Shown here piece after piece: positions 33,979-43,199 of a DNA stretch of 64,000 nucleotides; positions within the stretch are counted from its first letter, which is position 1; the number at the start of each line of letters is the position of its first letter. The stretch covers positions 2,846,001 through 2,910,000 of the forward strand of contig NZ_CP042466.1 in assembly GCF_008330225.1 (NCBI RefSeq). Reading direction: 5' to 3'. The position numbers and the translations under genes are program-made. Below the pieces are notes generated by a model. That model was not told the DNA's origin and did not search any database. It saw only the letters and a program-made list of their open reading frames with translations. Origin of the DNA: Geobacter sp. FeAm09 (lineage in GTDB: Bacteria > Desulfobacterota > Desulfuromonadia > Geobacterales > Pseudopelobacteraceae).

Positions 33979-35343
33979 ATGACTGTTCCGACAATCCTCG
34001 TTGTTGACGATGATGAACTGAGTGTCCGCATGCTGGAGGCCCAGCTCGGCGATGCGGGTTTCACCCCCGTAGCCGCATTCAGCGGCGCGGAAGCCCTGGA
34101 CATTATGGAACAACGGCAGATCGATCTGGTCATCTCCGATCTGGTCATGCATGAGATGGACGGCCTGGAACTCATCGAACAGGTGAGGAAGCGGCACGAA
34201 GGAATACCGGTCGTCGTGGTGACGGCAAACGGCAGTGTGGAGAGCGCGGTGGAGGCCATGCGGCGCGGGGCGTACGACTACCTGGAAAAACCGATCAATC
34301 CCGCCATCTTGCACATCACGCTCCAACATGCCCTCAATTACCACCACGTTGTCCGGGAAAACGAGCAGATCAAAGGGCTTTTGGGAGAGCGGTTCACCTT
34401 TCAAAGCATCGTAACCGTGAACCCGGCGATGAAAGAGCTGTTGCGGTTGGCCGCCAAGGTCGCCTCGGCACGCCAGACGACCATAGCCATCTATGGGGAA
34501 AGCGGTTCCGGCAAGGAGGTCCTGGCGCGGGCCATCCACTTTGCCGGTAACGGGCTGCCCAACGGTTTCGTCGCGGTGAACTGCGCCGCCATTCCCGAAC
34601 ACCTGCTGGAAAGCGAACTCTTCGGCCATGTGCGGGGCGCCTTCACCGGCGCCGATCGTGACCGGGAGGGCAAGTTCAGCCTGGCCCGGGGGGGCACCAT
34701 CCTGCTCGACGAGATCGGCGACATGCCCCTGCCGCTTCAGGCCAAGCTGCTCCGGGTTCTCCAGGAGCGCGTGTTCGAAAAGATCGGGAGCAACGCCCCG
34801 CTACCCGCCGACTGCCGGGTCATCGTGGCCACCAACCGCAATCTGGCCGAATGGGTCGCCGCCGGGCGATTCCGGGAGGATCTCTACCACCGGATCAACG
34901 TCTTTCCCCTCACCATCCCCCCCCTGCGGGACCGCACGGATGACATTCCCCTGCTCTGCGAGCATATGCTCGACCATTTGCGCCAGCATCTGGGCAAGGC
35001 GCTACCCGGCATCTCCCAAAAGGCCATGGACGTCATGCTCAACTACCACTGGCCGGGCAATGTCCGTGAACTGCGCAACTGTCTGGAACGCGCGGCCATC
35101 CTCACGGAAGGGGAGTTGATCCGGCCTGCCCATCTGGGGATCAGCCCGGCAGGTTCCGACGATGCCGCTCACGGTGCCGCCGGGGACAGCATCACCTATA
35201 CGCTGACGGTGCCGGGCGAACTCCTCTCCCTCGATACGCTGACGAAACGCATTCTCGCCATTACCCTGGAACGGTGCAACGGCAATAAATCAAAAGCCTC
35301 CCAGATGCTCAAGATCGGCCGCAAGGCGTTCTATCGCCCCTGA
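33979..35343 (+). CDS. NtrC-type sigma-54-dependent response regulator
   Basis: The 454-residue regulator has an N-terminal receiver with D54 in ISDLVMHEMDG. The AAA+ domain has GESGSGKE near residue 172, GAFTGADRDREG near 220 and GGTILLDEIGDMP. The C-terminal Fis-like helix reads NKSKASQMLKIGRKAFYRP and then stops. Most relatives continue R-K-L-x-E-Y after F-Y-R, so the last helix is about seven residues short. ATG 33979 has no strong ribosome site. It is probably the output of the preceding phosphorelay, though pairing is inferred. Confidence 0.9.
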   Translation: MTVPTILVVDDDELSVRMLEAQLGDAGFTPVAAFSGAEALDIMEQRQIDLVISDLVMHEMDGLELIEQVRKRHEGIPVVVVTANGSVESAVEAMRRGAYDYLEKPINPAILHITLQHALNYHHVVRENEQIKGLLGERFTFQSIVTVNPAMKELLRLAAKVASARQTTIAIYGESGSGKEVLARAIHFAGNGLPNGFVAVNCAAIPEHLLESELFGHVRGAFTGADRDREGKFSLARGGTILLDEIGDMPLPLQAKLLRVLQERVFEKIGSNAPLPADCRVIVATNRNLAEWVAAGRFREDLYHRINVFPLTIPPLRDRTDDIPLLCEHMLDHLRQHLGKALPGISQKAMDVMLNYHWPGNVRELRNCLERAAILTEGELIRPAHLGISPAGSDDAAHGAAGDSITYTLTVPGELLSLDTLTKRILAITLERCNGNKSKASQMLKIGRKAFYRP

Positions 35344-35468
35344 CCCGCTGCGCCGCGCCCCGCCGGACAGCTTCCCGGGCAAGGCCAAGGACGCAGGCCG
35401 CCCCACCGCGTACCGGCCGTCACGGAGCCGGCGGCGGGAATCGGGAGGGGGAATGCCACGAAAGGATT

Positions 35469-35861
35469 TCAGTAGGTAATACGGAGAAGGCCGACCGACA
35501 GGGCAAGCTTGTTGGAGGCCGCGGGCGAGTCCACAAACTCGGGAACGATGGTGGGCATGGCAAATTTGACTTTGCCGTCTTCGACTTCCGCCAGCGTCTT
35601 TACCGCCTTGGCCAGGCCGAAGATTGTGCCGCCAATGGCGCCGCAGCCCGCGCCTATCCCAAAATTGACGAGGTGTTTCGCCGGTTTTTTGGTGAAAGCG
35701 ACGGTGGCCCCACCGACTAACGTACCGATCATGACGCCGTACAGGGCATCCTGGAATGTTTCCTGGAGGGCCTGATCAACGGCGGAAGCCGGAATGGCCC
35801 CCAACAACAGGGAAGAGATAACGATCATCGAAACGATTTTACGGGTTTTAGGTGCTTTCAT
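35469..35861 (-). CDS. Small secreted or membrane protein with glycine-zipper segments, unknown function
   Basis: The 130-residue protein has a signal peptide (MKAPKTRKIVSMIVISSLLL, cleavage near ASA). Two glycine-rich hydrophobic stretches (VMIGTLVGGATVAF and FGIGAGCGAIGGTIFGLAKA) resemble glycine-zipper membrane segments. AGGAGG precedes the ATG at 35861. It ends a minus-strand set of envelope-type genes. I recognise no characterised homologue. Confidence 0.65.
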   Translation of the reverse strand: MKAPKTRKIVSMIVISSLLLGAIPASAVDQALQETFQDALYGVMIGTLVGGATVAFTKKPAKHLVNFGIGAGCGAIGGTIFGLAKAVKTLAEVEDGKVKFAMPTIVPEFVDSPAASNKLALSVGLLRITY

Positions 35862-35896
35862 CGAGCCTCCTGTGCATGGTGTAACCGGCTCCCGGT

Positions 35897-36307
35897 TCAT
35901 AGTTCCAGGCTTTTGATCTGACTGATGGAGCAAGAGCCGGATTGTATCCTGTGGACCCCGCCGCTGAAGTTTTCCTCGAAGGGGATGGTCAGATAGCGCC
36001 ACTCGCCCGCGCGCCTGAGCAGGAACGTGATCGGGGCCCGAGGCTGGTGTGCGGCCAGACACTCCTCGATATCCCTGAGCGTCCTGGTCGGCTTCCCGTC
36101 CATGCCGGCGATGATGTCGCCGGTCTCAATACCCGCGGTGGCCGCCGTCCCGCCCCAGCCGACGACCATGACGATAAGCCCATCCGCCATGTCCATGCCG
36201 CTTCGGATGGCAGAGGCACGGCCGACCGCGGTCACAATCATCCCGAGAAAATCCAGCATGGCGGGAGATTTCTCCTGCATCGTCCTTGTACCTCTGTCCG
36301 GCCTCAT
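35897..36307 (-). CDS. PDZ domain protein
   Basis: The protein consists mainly of one PDZ domain: GWGGTAATAGIETGDIIAGM, then DGKPTRTLRDIEECLA and the strand ITFLLRRAGEWRYLTIPFE. No protease domain or signal peptide is visible, so it may be a cytoplasmic adaptor. GGGAG seven bases before ATG 36307 supports this start; an alternative ATG lies at 36334. The gene follows a 129-residue unknown gene by 39 bases on the same strand. Confidence 0.75.
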   Translation of the reverse strand: MRPDRGTRTMQEKSPAMLDFLGMIVTAVGRASAIRSGMDMADGLIVMVVGWGGTAATAGIETGDIIAGMDGKPTRTLRDIEECLAAHQPRAPITFLLRRAGEWRYLTIPFEENFSGGVHRIQSGSCSISQIKSLEL

Positions 36308-36346
36308 CGTCGTCTCCCGTCTATCCGTTGCCATGGCTTCCCGGCA

Positions 36347-36736
36347 TCACCCCGCCAACGAGGCATCCCCGCGCGATGCGCTTTCAGGGCCATCCGCCGC
36401 TCGCGCAGCCATATACTGCATCTGCAGCAATTTTTCGTGAACATCCTTGCGGCAGAACACCTCGACGGCGATGATCTCGCCATCGACCACGTCAACCAGG
36501 ATATTGCCCTGTTTGGGAGCGAGGACAATCGTGGTCTGCCCCGCCCCCCACCCTCGTGAAGGCTGCAGCCCGGTACAGAGCATGGCGCAAAACTCCTCGC
36601 TGATGACACATCGATCCATATCCACCGGCATATTCTTCACTTGACAGGCAAACTCGGGCCTGTCTTCCGCAAGAAGCAGGCGTTCCAGTTCGCCCACGAA
36701 ATCCGGCAGGCAGTCTTTCAGATATATTTTTTGCAT
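36347..36736 (-). CDS. Hypothetical protein (129 residues)
   Basis: The protein starts MQKIYLKDCLPDFVGELERL. A middle part reads QTTIVLAPKQGNILVDVVDG, and four cysteines are scattered with no obvious metal motif. It has no signal peptide or membrane helix, so it is probably cytoplasmic. It is flanked on the same strand by a lipoprotein gene upstream and a PDZ gene downstream. I do not recognise the family. Confidence 0.6.
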   Translation of the reverse strand: MQKIYLKDCLPDFVGELERLLLAEDRPEFACQVKNMPVDMDRCVISEEFCAMLCTGLQPSRGWGAGQTTIVLAPKQGNILVDVVDGEIIAVEVFCRKDVHEKLLQMQYMAARAADGPESASRGDASLAG

Positions 36737-36815
36737 GGCCCTACCACATAATCGCTCATCTCGCCGGGCCGAGGTGCCGCCTCGCTGCGCCGACGGGGAT
36801 CAAGGTGTCCGAAAT

Positions 36816-37391
36816 TCACTCGGATTTCGTTTGTGCGGCCAGTGATTCGGGAAGTGCTTCCTTGATATCGGCCTTGCGGATCAAAGATTTCATGAGTTCC
36901 ATGGCGGTAAGATTCACGCCCTCCGATGTATCGTTGATGGTCACCCCCCACAGCAGTCTGCCGGTTGCGGTGTCGGCGATCTTGGCGGTCAGGGAAACGG
37001 TACAGCGGTTTTTCTTGTCCATATTGCTGGCCAGGCTGGCAACCAGCGAGGGGGACCGGATCGTTTCGCAACTGAAGTCATTGACGCTGCCGAAAACCAC
37101 GGCAGCGATATTGTGGGACTGCAAGGTGTTGCGCATGTCGTCACTCAAGCCCGAGCCGTAGAATTTCGTCTCGTTCACCAAGGCGGTGGCAGTGCTTCGA
37201 TCGATCACGACATACCCCTTGGCCACCATCTCCAATGCCACGCGGTCGGCAGCCTCCTGGCCGATGCTTTTGGTGCTGGAGGTGGAAAAGAAAGGCATGA
37301 GCGCCACCGTCTTCGAGTCAGGGGGGCTTCTGAACAGGGAACAGCCGGCCAGCGGTATGCAGAGAATAAGGTGGAGAATGATTCGTTTCAT
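36816..37391 (-). CDS. Lipoprotein resembling CsgG/FlgO/LpoB-type proteins
   Basis: The 191-residue protein begins MKRIILHLILCIPLAGCSLF, with a clear lipobox LAGC and predicted lipidation at cysteine 17. The mature part has VALMPF, then ADRVALEMVAKGYVVIDRST, then AAVVFGSVNDF and VSLTAKIADTATGRLLWG. This strand-helix pattern is typical of the CsgG-N/FlgO/LpoB superfamily of outer-membrane lipoproteins. Secretion or envelope function is plausible but unproven. It heads the minus-strand cluster that includes the PDZ protein. Confidence 0.65.
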   Translation of the reverse strand: MKRIILHLILCIPLAGCSLFRSPPDSKTVALMPFFSTSSTKSIGQEAADRVALEMVAKGYVVIDRSTATALVNETKFYGSGLSDDMRNTLQSHNIAAVVFGSVNDFSCETIRSPSLVASLASNMDKKNRCTVSLTAKIADTATGRLLWGVTINDTSEGVNLTAMELMKSLIRKADIKEALPESLAAQTKSE

Positions 37392-37440
37392 TGATGCTGT
37401 CTCCGTAACGTTTCTATGGTAAGTGCCGAGGAGAAAAAAA

Positions 37441-38112
37441 TCATGCGGCCTCGAATTTGTAGCCCGCGCCATACACGGAATGAATGAACTCCGTGTCCGG
37501 GTTGGCATCGGCAATCTTCTTGCGCAGCTTTTTGATGTGGCTGTCGATGGTTCGGCTGCTGACAACACGGCGATCGATATAGATCTGTTCCATCAGTTGC
37601 TGCCGGCTGTAGATACGCCCCGGCTTTGCCGCCAGAAACTGCAGCAGCTTGAATTCCACGGCGGTGAGATCGAGCTCGTGTTCGGCAAGCGTGGCCCGAT
37701 ACCGTGATTCGTCGAGCATAAGCCCGGCGGCTTGCGTGGTCTGTTCGTCGCCCATGCGGCGCAGGACAGCCTTGACCCGGGCGACGACCTCCCGGGGACT
37801 GAACGGTTTGCAGATGTAGTCGTCGGCGCCCAGTTCAAGCCCGAGCAGGCGATCGACCTCATCGATGCGCGCGGTCATCATGATGATCGGCACATTCGAG
37901 AAGGTCCTGATCTCTTTGCAGATATCTATTCCATCCCGCCCTGGCAGCATCAGGTCGAGAAGTATAAGGCTCGGACCATGTTCCTTCACCCACGGCGTAA
38001 CTTCAGTACCATTGAACAAACTGGACGCTTCAAATCCGGCAAGGTAGAGATAATCTTTCAATACATCGACAAGCTTCAGCTCATCTTCAACAATAAGTAT
38101 CTTTTTCGCCAT
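37441..38112 (-). CDS. OmpR/PhoB-family response regulator
   Basis: The 223-residue regulator has a receiver domain with ILIVEDELKL, phosphoacceptor aspartate in LILLDLMLPGRDG and lysine in YICKPFSPRE. A winged-helix output follows, with EFKLLQFLAAKPGRIYSRQQ and SRTIDSHIKKLRKKI. This is the OmpR/PhoB class, close to BaeR-like members. No kinase gene is adjacent, so its partner is unknown. ATG 38112 is chosen over an in-frame TTG two codons earlier because a GGGGA site fits the ATG. Confidence 0.92.
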   Translation of the reverse strand: MAKKILIVEDELKLVDVLKDYLYLAGFEASSLFNGTEVTPWVKEHGPSLILLDLMLPGRDGIDICKEIRTFSNVPIIMMTARIDEVDRLLGLELGADDYICKPFSPREVVARVKAVLRRMGDEQTTQAAGLMLDESRYRATLAEHELDLTAVEFKLLQFLAAKPGRIYSRQQLMEQIYIDRRVVSSRTIDSHIKKLRKKIADANPDTEFIHSVYGAGYKFEAA

Positions 38113-38299
38113 AGCCAATTCCCCGCTTCATGGAGTACGTAATAAAACAATAAGGCCACTTGCCGTGCACACTATTATCACAAGTCGGCTCGCCAGTATC
38201 GATACCTGCATGTCTTTTCCTATTTCTGACACATTGTGTTGACGTTTCCTTCTTTTCTGACCTTTTTGACACTGTCGCGCAGCGGCGGGTTGCATGACG

Positions 38300-40381
38300 T
38301 CACTCAAGCGTACCGCATACGACGAGGGACAGGGGGGCCGATGCTGTGGCCACCGTCGCCGCAGCCGCTGTCAGCGCCCCGGTCGTCTGGCTGACGGTGT
38401 ACAGGGAGATGGAGTTGTCATAGTAGTTTGCCGCGTAGGCGTATTTACCCGAGGGGTCGATGGCCAACGAGCGGGGCTGCTTGCCGGAAGTCGCGGCCGT
38501 ACCGGCTGTCAGCGTCCCGGTGGACTGGCCGATGGTATAGACGGATACGGTGCCGGAGCCGGAGTTCGCCGCATAGGCGTATTTCCCCGTGGGATCGACG
38601 GAAACCGCATAAGGGCTCGTGCCCGCAGCCACATCCGTCACCTTGACCAGCGCCCCGGTGGATTGTGTGATGGAGAATACCGAGATGGTGTTGGAGCCGC
38701 TATTGGCCACATAGACGAACCGTCCCGTGGGATCGGTGCTCACGGAGACGGGGTTGGTGCCGGCTGCCGCTGCCGTCCCCCCGACGCTGGTCAAGGCCCC
38801 GCTGGTCTGGTCGATGACAAAGGCAGCGATCGTGAACGTGGTGTAGTTCGCGGCATAAAGAAACCTTCCCGAGGGGTCAACGGCAACCGAGACGGGGTTG
38901 GTGCCGGTTCCCGTCGTTACCGTGGTCACCGCGGTCAAGGCGCCGCTGGTCTGGTCGATGGCGTAGGCCGAAATGGTGCTGGAACCGTAGTTCGCCACGT
39001 AGGCGAACCTTCCAGAGGGCTCCACGGCAACGGAGCGCGGCTCGCTGCCGGCAGCAACCGCCGTCCCGGCGGTCAAGGCTCCCGTGGTCTGGTCGATGGT
39101 ATACACCGAGACATTATCGGACGAGCGGTTTGCCACGTAGGCGTGTTTCCCGGAAGGATCGACGGCAATGCCGTAGGGGCCGGTCCCGGCGGCAACCGCC
39201 GTCCCGGCGGTCAAGGCCCCGCTGCTCTGGCTGATGCCGTAGACCGAGATGCTGTCCGAAGCATAATTTGCCGCATAGGCGAATTTCGGCACGTAGGTGA
39301 CGGCGGAGGTTCCCGATGTCATGGCCATGTGCACGGGACCGCTGCCGGCGGAAACCGTTCCCGCGGCGCTTAAGGCGCCGGTGGTCTGGTCGATGGCATA
39401 GACCGGGATGGCATAGGAATTGAAGCTCGTCGCATAGGCGAACTTGCCCGAAGGATCGACCATGACGGAAGCCGGGTTCGTCCCCGCGGCCACCGACGTT
39501 CCCTCGGTCAATGCCCCCGTGCTCTGGTTGATGGTGTAAACCGAAATGGTGTTGGAATCATAGTTGGCCACATAGGCGAATCTACTCGCAGAATCTACGG
39601 TCACGGCCATGGGGGTCACCTCGGTGAGGGCCGCCGTCCCTTTGGTCAAGACCCCGGTGGTCTGGTTGACGGTGTAGACCGAAATAGTATTGGAACCACT
39701 ATTGGCGGCATAGGCAAATTTGCCGGAGGGAGCTATGGTCACGGATACGGGGGTCGTGCCGGCGGCAATGTCGGTCTTCCCGCTCAGGGCTCCCGTGCTC
39801 TGATTGACGGTATAGACCGAGATGGTGTTGTCGCCGCTGTTGGCCACATAGGCAAAGCCGCCGGAGGGAGCGATGGTCACCGAGCTGGGGGTCGTGCCGG
39901 TAGCCACGGCGGTTCCGGCGGTCAGGGCACCCGTAGTCTGATTGATGGTATAGACCGAGATGGTCTTGTCGCCGCTATTGACCGCATAGGCGAATTTGCC
40001 CGTGGGGTCGACGGTGACGGACGAGGGGGCCGTGCCCGTGGCCACGGCGGTTCCGGCGGTCAGGGCCCCGGTGGCCTGGGTGACGGTATAGACCGAAATG
40101 TTATTGGAACCGTAATTTGCGGCGTAGGCGAATTTGCCGGATGGGGTAACGGTCACGGAACGGGGGTTCGTCCCGGCGGCCACATAGCCGCTATGGCGCA
40201 GTTGGCCGGTCGAGGCATTAACGCTGTAGATGGAAACCGTTCCGTCATTGTAGTTGGCGGCGTAGGCGAAGCGGGGATAGGTGGAGGTGGTGCTTGTACC
40301 GCTGTTTTCGCCGCTGCCGCACGAAGCCGATGCCAATAGAACAAGAATCAAGACCGCCGTTTTCATTACATCCCGGATCAT
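38300..40381 (-). CDS. Fourteen-repeat beta-propeller protein (lactonase/YVTN type), likely exported
   Basis: The 693-residue protein begins with MIRDVMKTAVLILVLLASAS and a cysteine, giving a signal peptide with a weak lipobox. It then has fourteen copies of a roughly 44-residue unit, each with F-A-Y-x-A-N-x-x-x-x-T-I-S-V-Y, then Q-x-T-G-A-L-T and P-x-x-x-x-V-x-P-S-G-K. After seven copies a short insert (TSGTSAVTYVPK) interrupts, then seven more follow. This suggests two seven-bladed propellers in one chain. Similar proteins bind or degrade lactones or act at the cell surface; no activity can be assigned. The repetitive DNA invites recombination or assembly error. Confidence 0.88.
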   Translation of the reverse strand: MIRDVMKTAVLILVLLASASCGSGENSGTSTTSTYPRFAYAANYNDGTVSIYSVNASTGQLRHSGYVAAGTNPRSVTVTPSGKFAYAANYGSNNISVYTVTQATGALTAGTAVATGTAPSSVTVDPTGKFAYAVNSGDKTISVYTINQTTGALTAGTAVATGTTPSSVTIAPSGGFAYVANSGDNTISVYTVNQSTGALSGKTDIAAGTTPVSVTIAPSGKFAYAANSGSNTISVYTVNQTTGVLTKGTAALTEVTPMAVTVDSASRFAYVANYDSNTISVYTINQSTGALTEGTSVAAGTNPASVMVDPSGKFAYATSFNSYAIPVYAIDQTTGALSAAGTVSAGSGPVHMAMTSGTSAVTYVPKFAYAANYASDSISVYGISQSSGALTAGTAVAAGTGPYGIAVDPSGKHAYVANRSSDNVSVYTIDQTTGALTAGTAVAAGSEPRSVAVEPSGRFAYVANYGSSTISAYAIDQTSGALTAVTTVTTGTGTNPVSVAVDPSGRFLYAANYTTFTIAAFVIDQTSGALTSVGGTAAAAGTNPVSVSTDPTGRFVYVANSGSNTISVFSITQSTGALVKVTDVAAGTSPYAVSVDPTGKYAYAANSGSGTVSVYTIGQSTGTLTAGTAATSGKQPRSLAIDPSGKYAYAANYYDNSISLYTVSQTTGALTAAAATVATASAPLSLVVCGTLE

Positions 40382-40827
40382 AGCCGTACCGCCCTCTTTG
40401 GATAGTATTTTTATCTAAAAAACAGATCTGTGCCGTTGCATGGGATTGTGCTGCCTTTGGGGAAAAAACACCGGTATACGGTTACTGTGCACGCTCTTTC
40501 GAGCGCCGGAATCTTCCAACCCGATAAACCGGATGCACCTGAACCTGCGATGGCAACCTAGAGCAGGAATGTGATTTAAATATGTTACAATTGAGCAAAT
40601 GTGGCAAAGCACAGCAAATTGTTTCGTTGCCGGCGGCATCATCCGCGCACGGGAAAGGCGCATGCCCGCCCTTGTCACGGGGCAATTTGATGTGTATACT
40701 GTGTTTGCATTAACAAAATCACATTTTAGGTCCACATTTTCCCAAAAAGAGTGGTGCACCACATCGTTCGACACACCAGATTCAACCGTTGCCACTGACC
40801 GCCATACCACCCAAAAGGAGATTTCCC
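40382..40827 (+). other. Intergenic region before cheW, no convincing gene
   Basis: This 446-base stretch lies between divergent genes and is less GC-rich than its surroundings. A minus-strand open frame at 40415-40810 has no recognisable motif and no supporting ribosome site. The region must carry the cheW and propeller-gene promoters, but I could not single out a convincing -35/-10 pair or sigma-28 site. Confidence 0.4.
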
Positions 40828-41328
40828 ATGAGCAACCTGCCTGTCGCCAAAACCGAAGTGGGCCAGATGGCCCACGAGATCATCCAACTCGTCAGCTTCG
40901 AACTAGGAGGTGAGGAGTACGGGGTGGACGTGCTTGCCGTCCGTGAGATCATCCGCATGCCCGGCATCACCAAGATGCCCAACACCCCGGATTACGTGGA
41001 CGGCATCATCAACCTGCGCGGCACGGTGGTGCCGATCATCTCCCTGCGCCGCCGCTTCGGCCTGGACGAACGGGAAAACGACCGCCAGAGCCGCATACTG
41101 GTCATGGAGGCCGGGGGGAGCCTGACCGGTTTCGTGGTCGATGCCGTGGCCGAGGTCATCCGCATTTCCTCCTCCGACATCCAGCCTCCCCCGGCCATCA
41201 CCCAGGGCAACCTGGCCCAGGAGTGCATTACCGGCGTACTCAACCGCACGGAGCGGCTGTTGATCGTACTTGACCTCAACCGCCTGTTCAGCGACGAGGA
41301 AAAGGCCCAGTTCGAGGGGTTGGCCTGA
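40828..41328 (+). CDS. cheW: Chemotaxis adaptor protein CheW
   Basis: CheW couples chemoreceptors to the kinase CheA. The 166-residue protein has the CheW fold: [40 protein letters not shown], then [27 protein letters not shown] lies seven bases before ATG 40828. Two chemoreceptor genes follow on the same strand, starting 73 bases downstream, suggesting a common transcript. Confidence 0.95.
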   Translation: MSNLPVAKTEVGQMAHEIIQLVSFELGGEEYGVDVLAVREIIRMPGITKMPNTPDYVDGIINLRGTVVPIISLRRRFGLDERENDRQSRILVMEAGGSLTGFVVDAVAEVIRISSSDIQPPPAITQGNLAQECITGVLNRTERLLIVLDLNRLFSDEEKAQFEGLA

Positions 41329-41401
41329 AGACACCGGCCGCACCATCAGAAGGGCACCATCACTCCCGGTCACGCCTCACCAGACAAAAAGGAGAACGAC
41401 C

Positions 41402-43033
41402 ATGGCATGGATACGAGACATGAAGATTGGCGCCAAGATGTTGGCAGTGGTATCGGTGGTGATCCTGCTGACGCTCCTTCTGGGGATCTTCTCCATCCGT
41501 CAACTGTCCCAGGTGAACAACTCGACGGTGGACCTCGCCACCAACTGGATGCCGAGCATCAAAGTGCTGGGAAAGGTCAGCAACGACATGAACCTGCTCC
41601 GCCGCAGGGAATTCCAGCATCTCCTCTCCACGGAGAAAGCCGATATGGATTCGTGGGAGAAAAAGATGGCGGTCGTCTTCGACGATTTGAAAACTGACCT
41701 CCAGGCGTACGAGAAGCTCGTCTCGTCACCGGAGGAAAAGGCGCTCTATGAAGAGATAAAAAAGAATTGGGCAGCCTACCTGGTGGAGCACGAGAAGCAG
41801 CTCGCCCTGTCGCGGCAGAACAAAACCGCCGAAGCCCTTGCCGTCATGCGGGGCGACTCCACGAAGTTCTTCAACGGCACCATAGCGCTGGTTGACAAGG
41901 GCATCGCCATAAACAGCAAGGGGGGCGACGACTCCTACCAGAAGTCCATCGCCACCTACAACAGCGCCCGGATCTATATCGTCGTGGCGATTGCCGCAGC
42001 CATACTGGCCGGGATACTCCTGGCGCTGTTTCTCAGCCGCATCATCACCAGAGCCCTCATAGAGGCGGTCTCCGTGGCCAACAGCCTGGCCAGGGGGGAT
42101 TTGACGGTGGAAGTCGAGACGAACTCCAAGGATGAGACCGGCCAACTGCTGCTGGCCATGAAGGACATGGTCCGGAACCTGCGCGACATGATCTCCAAAA
42201 CGGCTGAGATCTCGTCGGGAATAGCCTCGGCCTCCAATCAGCTCCACTCCACCTCGGAGCAGATCTCCACCGGCGCCGAGGAAGTGGCCTCCCAGACCAG
42301 CACCGTGGCCACCGCCAGCGAAGAGATGGCCGCCACCAGCGGCGACATCGCCCGCAACTGCACCATGGCCGCAGAGAGCTCCAAACGGACCAGCGAATCG
42401 GCAACCAGCGGCACGACCGTGGTTCACGAGACGATCGTCGGCATGGGCAAGATCGCCGAGCGGGTGAAGCAGACCGCCGACACCATCGGCGCCCTCGGCA
42501 CACGCTCCGAGCAGATCGGCGCCATCATCGGCACCATCGAGGACATTGCCGACCAGACCAATCTTCTGGCCCTGAACGCCGCCATCGAGGCGGCCCGCGC
42601 CGGAGAGCAGGGACGCGGCTTCGCGGTCGTCGCCGACGAGGTGCGCGCCCTGGCCGAGCGGACGACCCGCGCCACCAGGGAGATCGGGGAAATGATCAAG
42701 GCCATCCAGGCCGAGACCAGGGAGGCGGTAAAGGCCATGGAGGAAGGCGTCCGCGAGGTGGAGAAGGGGGCCACCTCTTCGCAGAAATCGGGCGAGGCCC
42801 TGGACGAAATCCTGAGCCGGATCAACGATGTGACCATGCAGATCAACCAGATCGCCACGGCCGCCGAAGAGCAGACCGCCACAACCGGAGAAATAACGTC
42901 GAACATTCAGCAGATAACCGAGGTGGTCCATCAAACGGCCCGGGGTGCGGAGGAAACGGCATTGGCCGCCGGCCAGCTTTCCGAACAGGCCCAACAGCTC
43001 CAGAGCCTGGTAAGCAGATTCAGGATAGCGTGA
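41402..43033 (+). CDS. Methyl-accepting chemotaxis protein, 4HB-type sensor
   Basis: This 543-residue receptor has a first membrane helix at about residues 13-34, a periplasmic four-helix-bundle sensor, a second helix at about 198-217, a HAMP domain and the signalling coiled coil. The hairpin tip reads [20 protein letters not shown], then [17 protein letters not shown]. It has no NWETF-type CheR tether at its C terminus. The C-terminal half is nearly identical in pattern to the next receptor, implying gene duplication with divergence of the sensor. Confidence 0.94.
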   Translation: MAWIRDMKIGAKMLAVVSVVILLTLLLGIFSIRQLSQVNNSTVDLATNWMPSIKVLGKVSNDMNLLRRREFQHLLSTEKADMDSWEKKMAVVFDDLKTDLQAYEKLVSSPEEKALYEEIKKNWAAYLVEHEKQLALSRQNKTAEALAVMRGDSTKFFNGTIALVDKGIAINSKGGDDSYQKSIATYNSARIYIVVAIAAAILAGILLALFLSRIITRALIEAVSVANSLARGDLTVEVETNSKDETGQLLLAMKDMVRNLRDMISKTAEISSGIASASNQLHSTSEQISTGAEEVASQTSTVATASEEMAATSGDIARNCTMAAESSKRTSESATSGTTVVHETIVGMGKIAERVKQTADTIGALGTRSEQIGAIIGTIEDIADQTNLLALNAAIEAARAGEQGRGFAVVADEVRALAERTTRATREIGEMIKAIQAETREAVKAMEEGVREVEKGATSSQKSGEALDEILSRINDVTMQINQIATAAEEQTATTGEITSNIQQITEVVHQTARGAEETALAAGQLSEQAQQLQSLVSRFRIA

Positions 43034-43199
43034 TCCGGCTTGCAGATGGGGGAGCGGCAAAAGTTTTTTCATAAATGACCGATAATGAAATTACTGCTGC
43101 TTTTTGAATTAATATAGTATAATGCGTCCACATTTCGCGAAGTCATGATGCTTGAGGACGTTCATTCTACAGACCCCCAACGGAGAGGGAGGAAGTTCC

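Noticed and set aside
38087-38272. Minus-strand open frame of 61 codons upstream of the OmpR-type regulator
   Set aside because: Polar low-information sequence overlapping the regulator start; probably its leader.
38294-39373. 359-codon open frame antisense to the beta-propeller gene
   Set aside because: Its Gly/Arg repeats mirror the propeller repeats on the other strand; the propeller reading has a signal peptide and blade motifs.
40415-40810. Minus-strand open frame of 131 codons before cheW
   Set aside because: No recognisable domain, no ribosome site and atypical composition.
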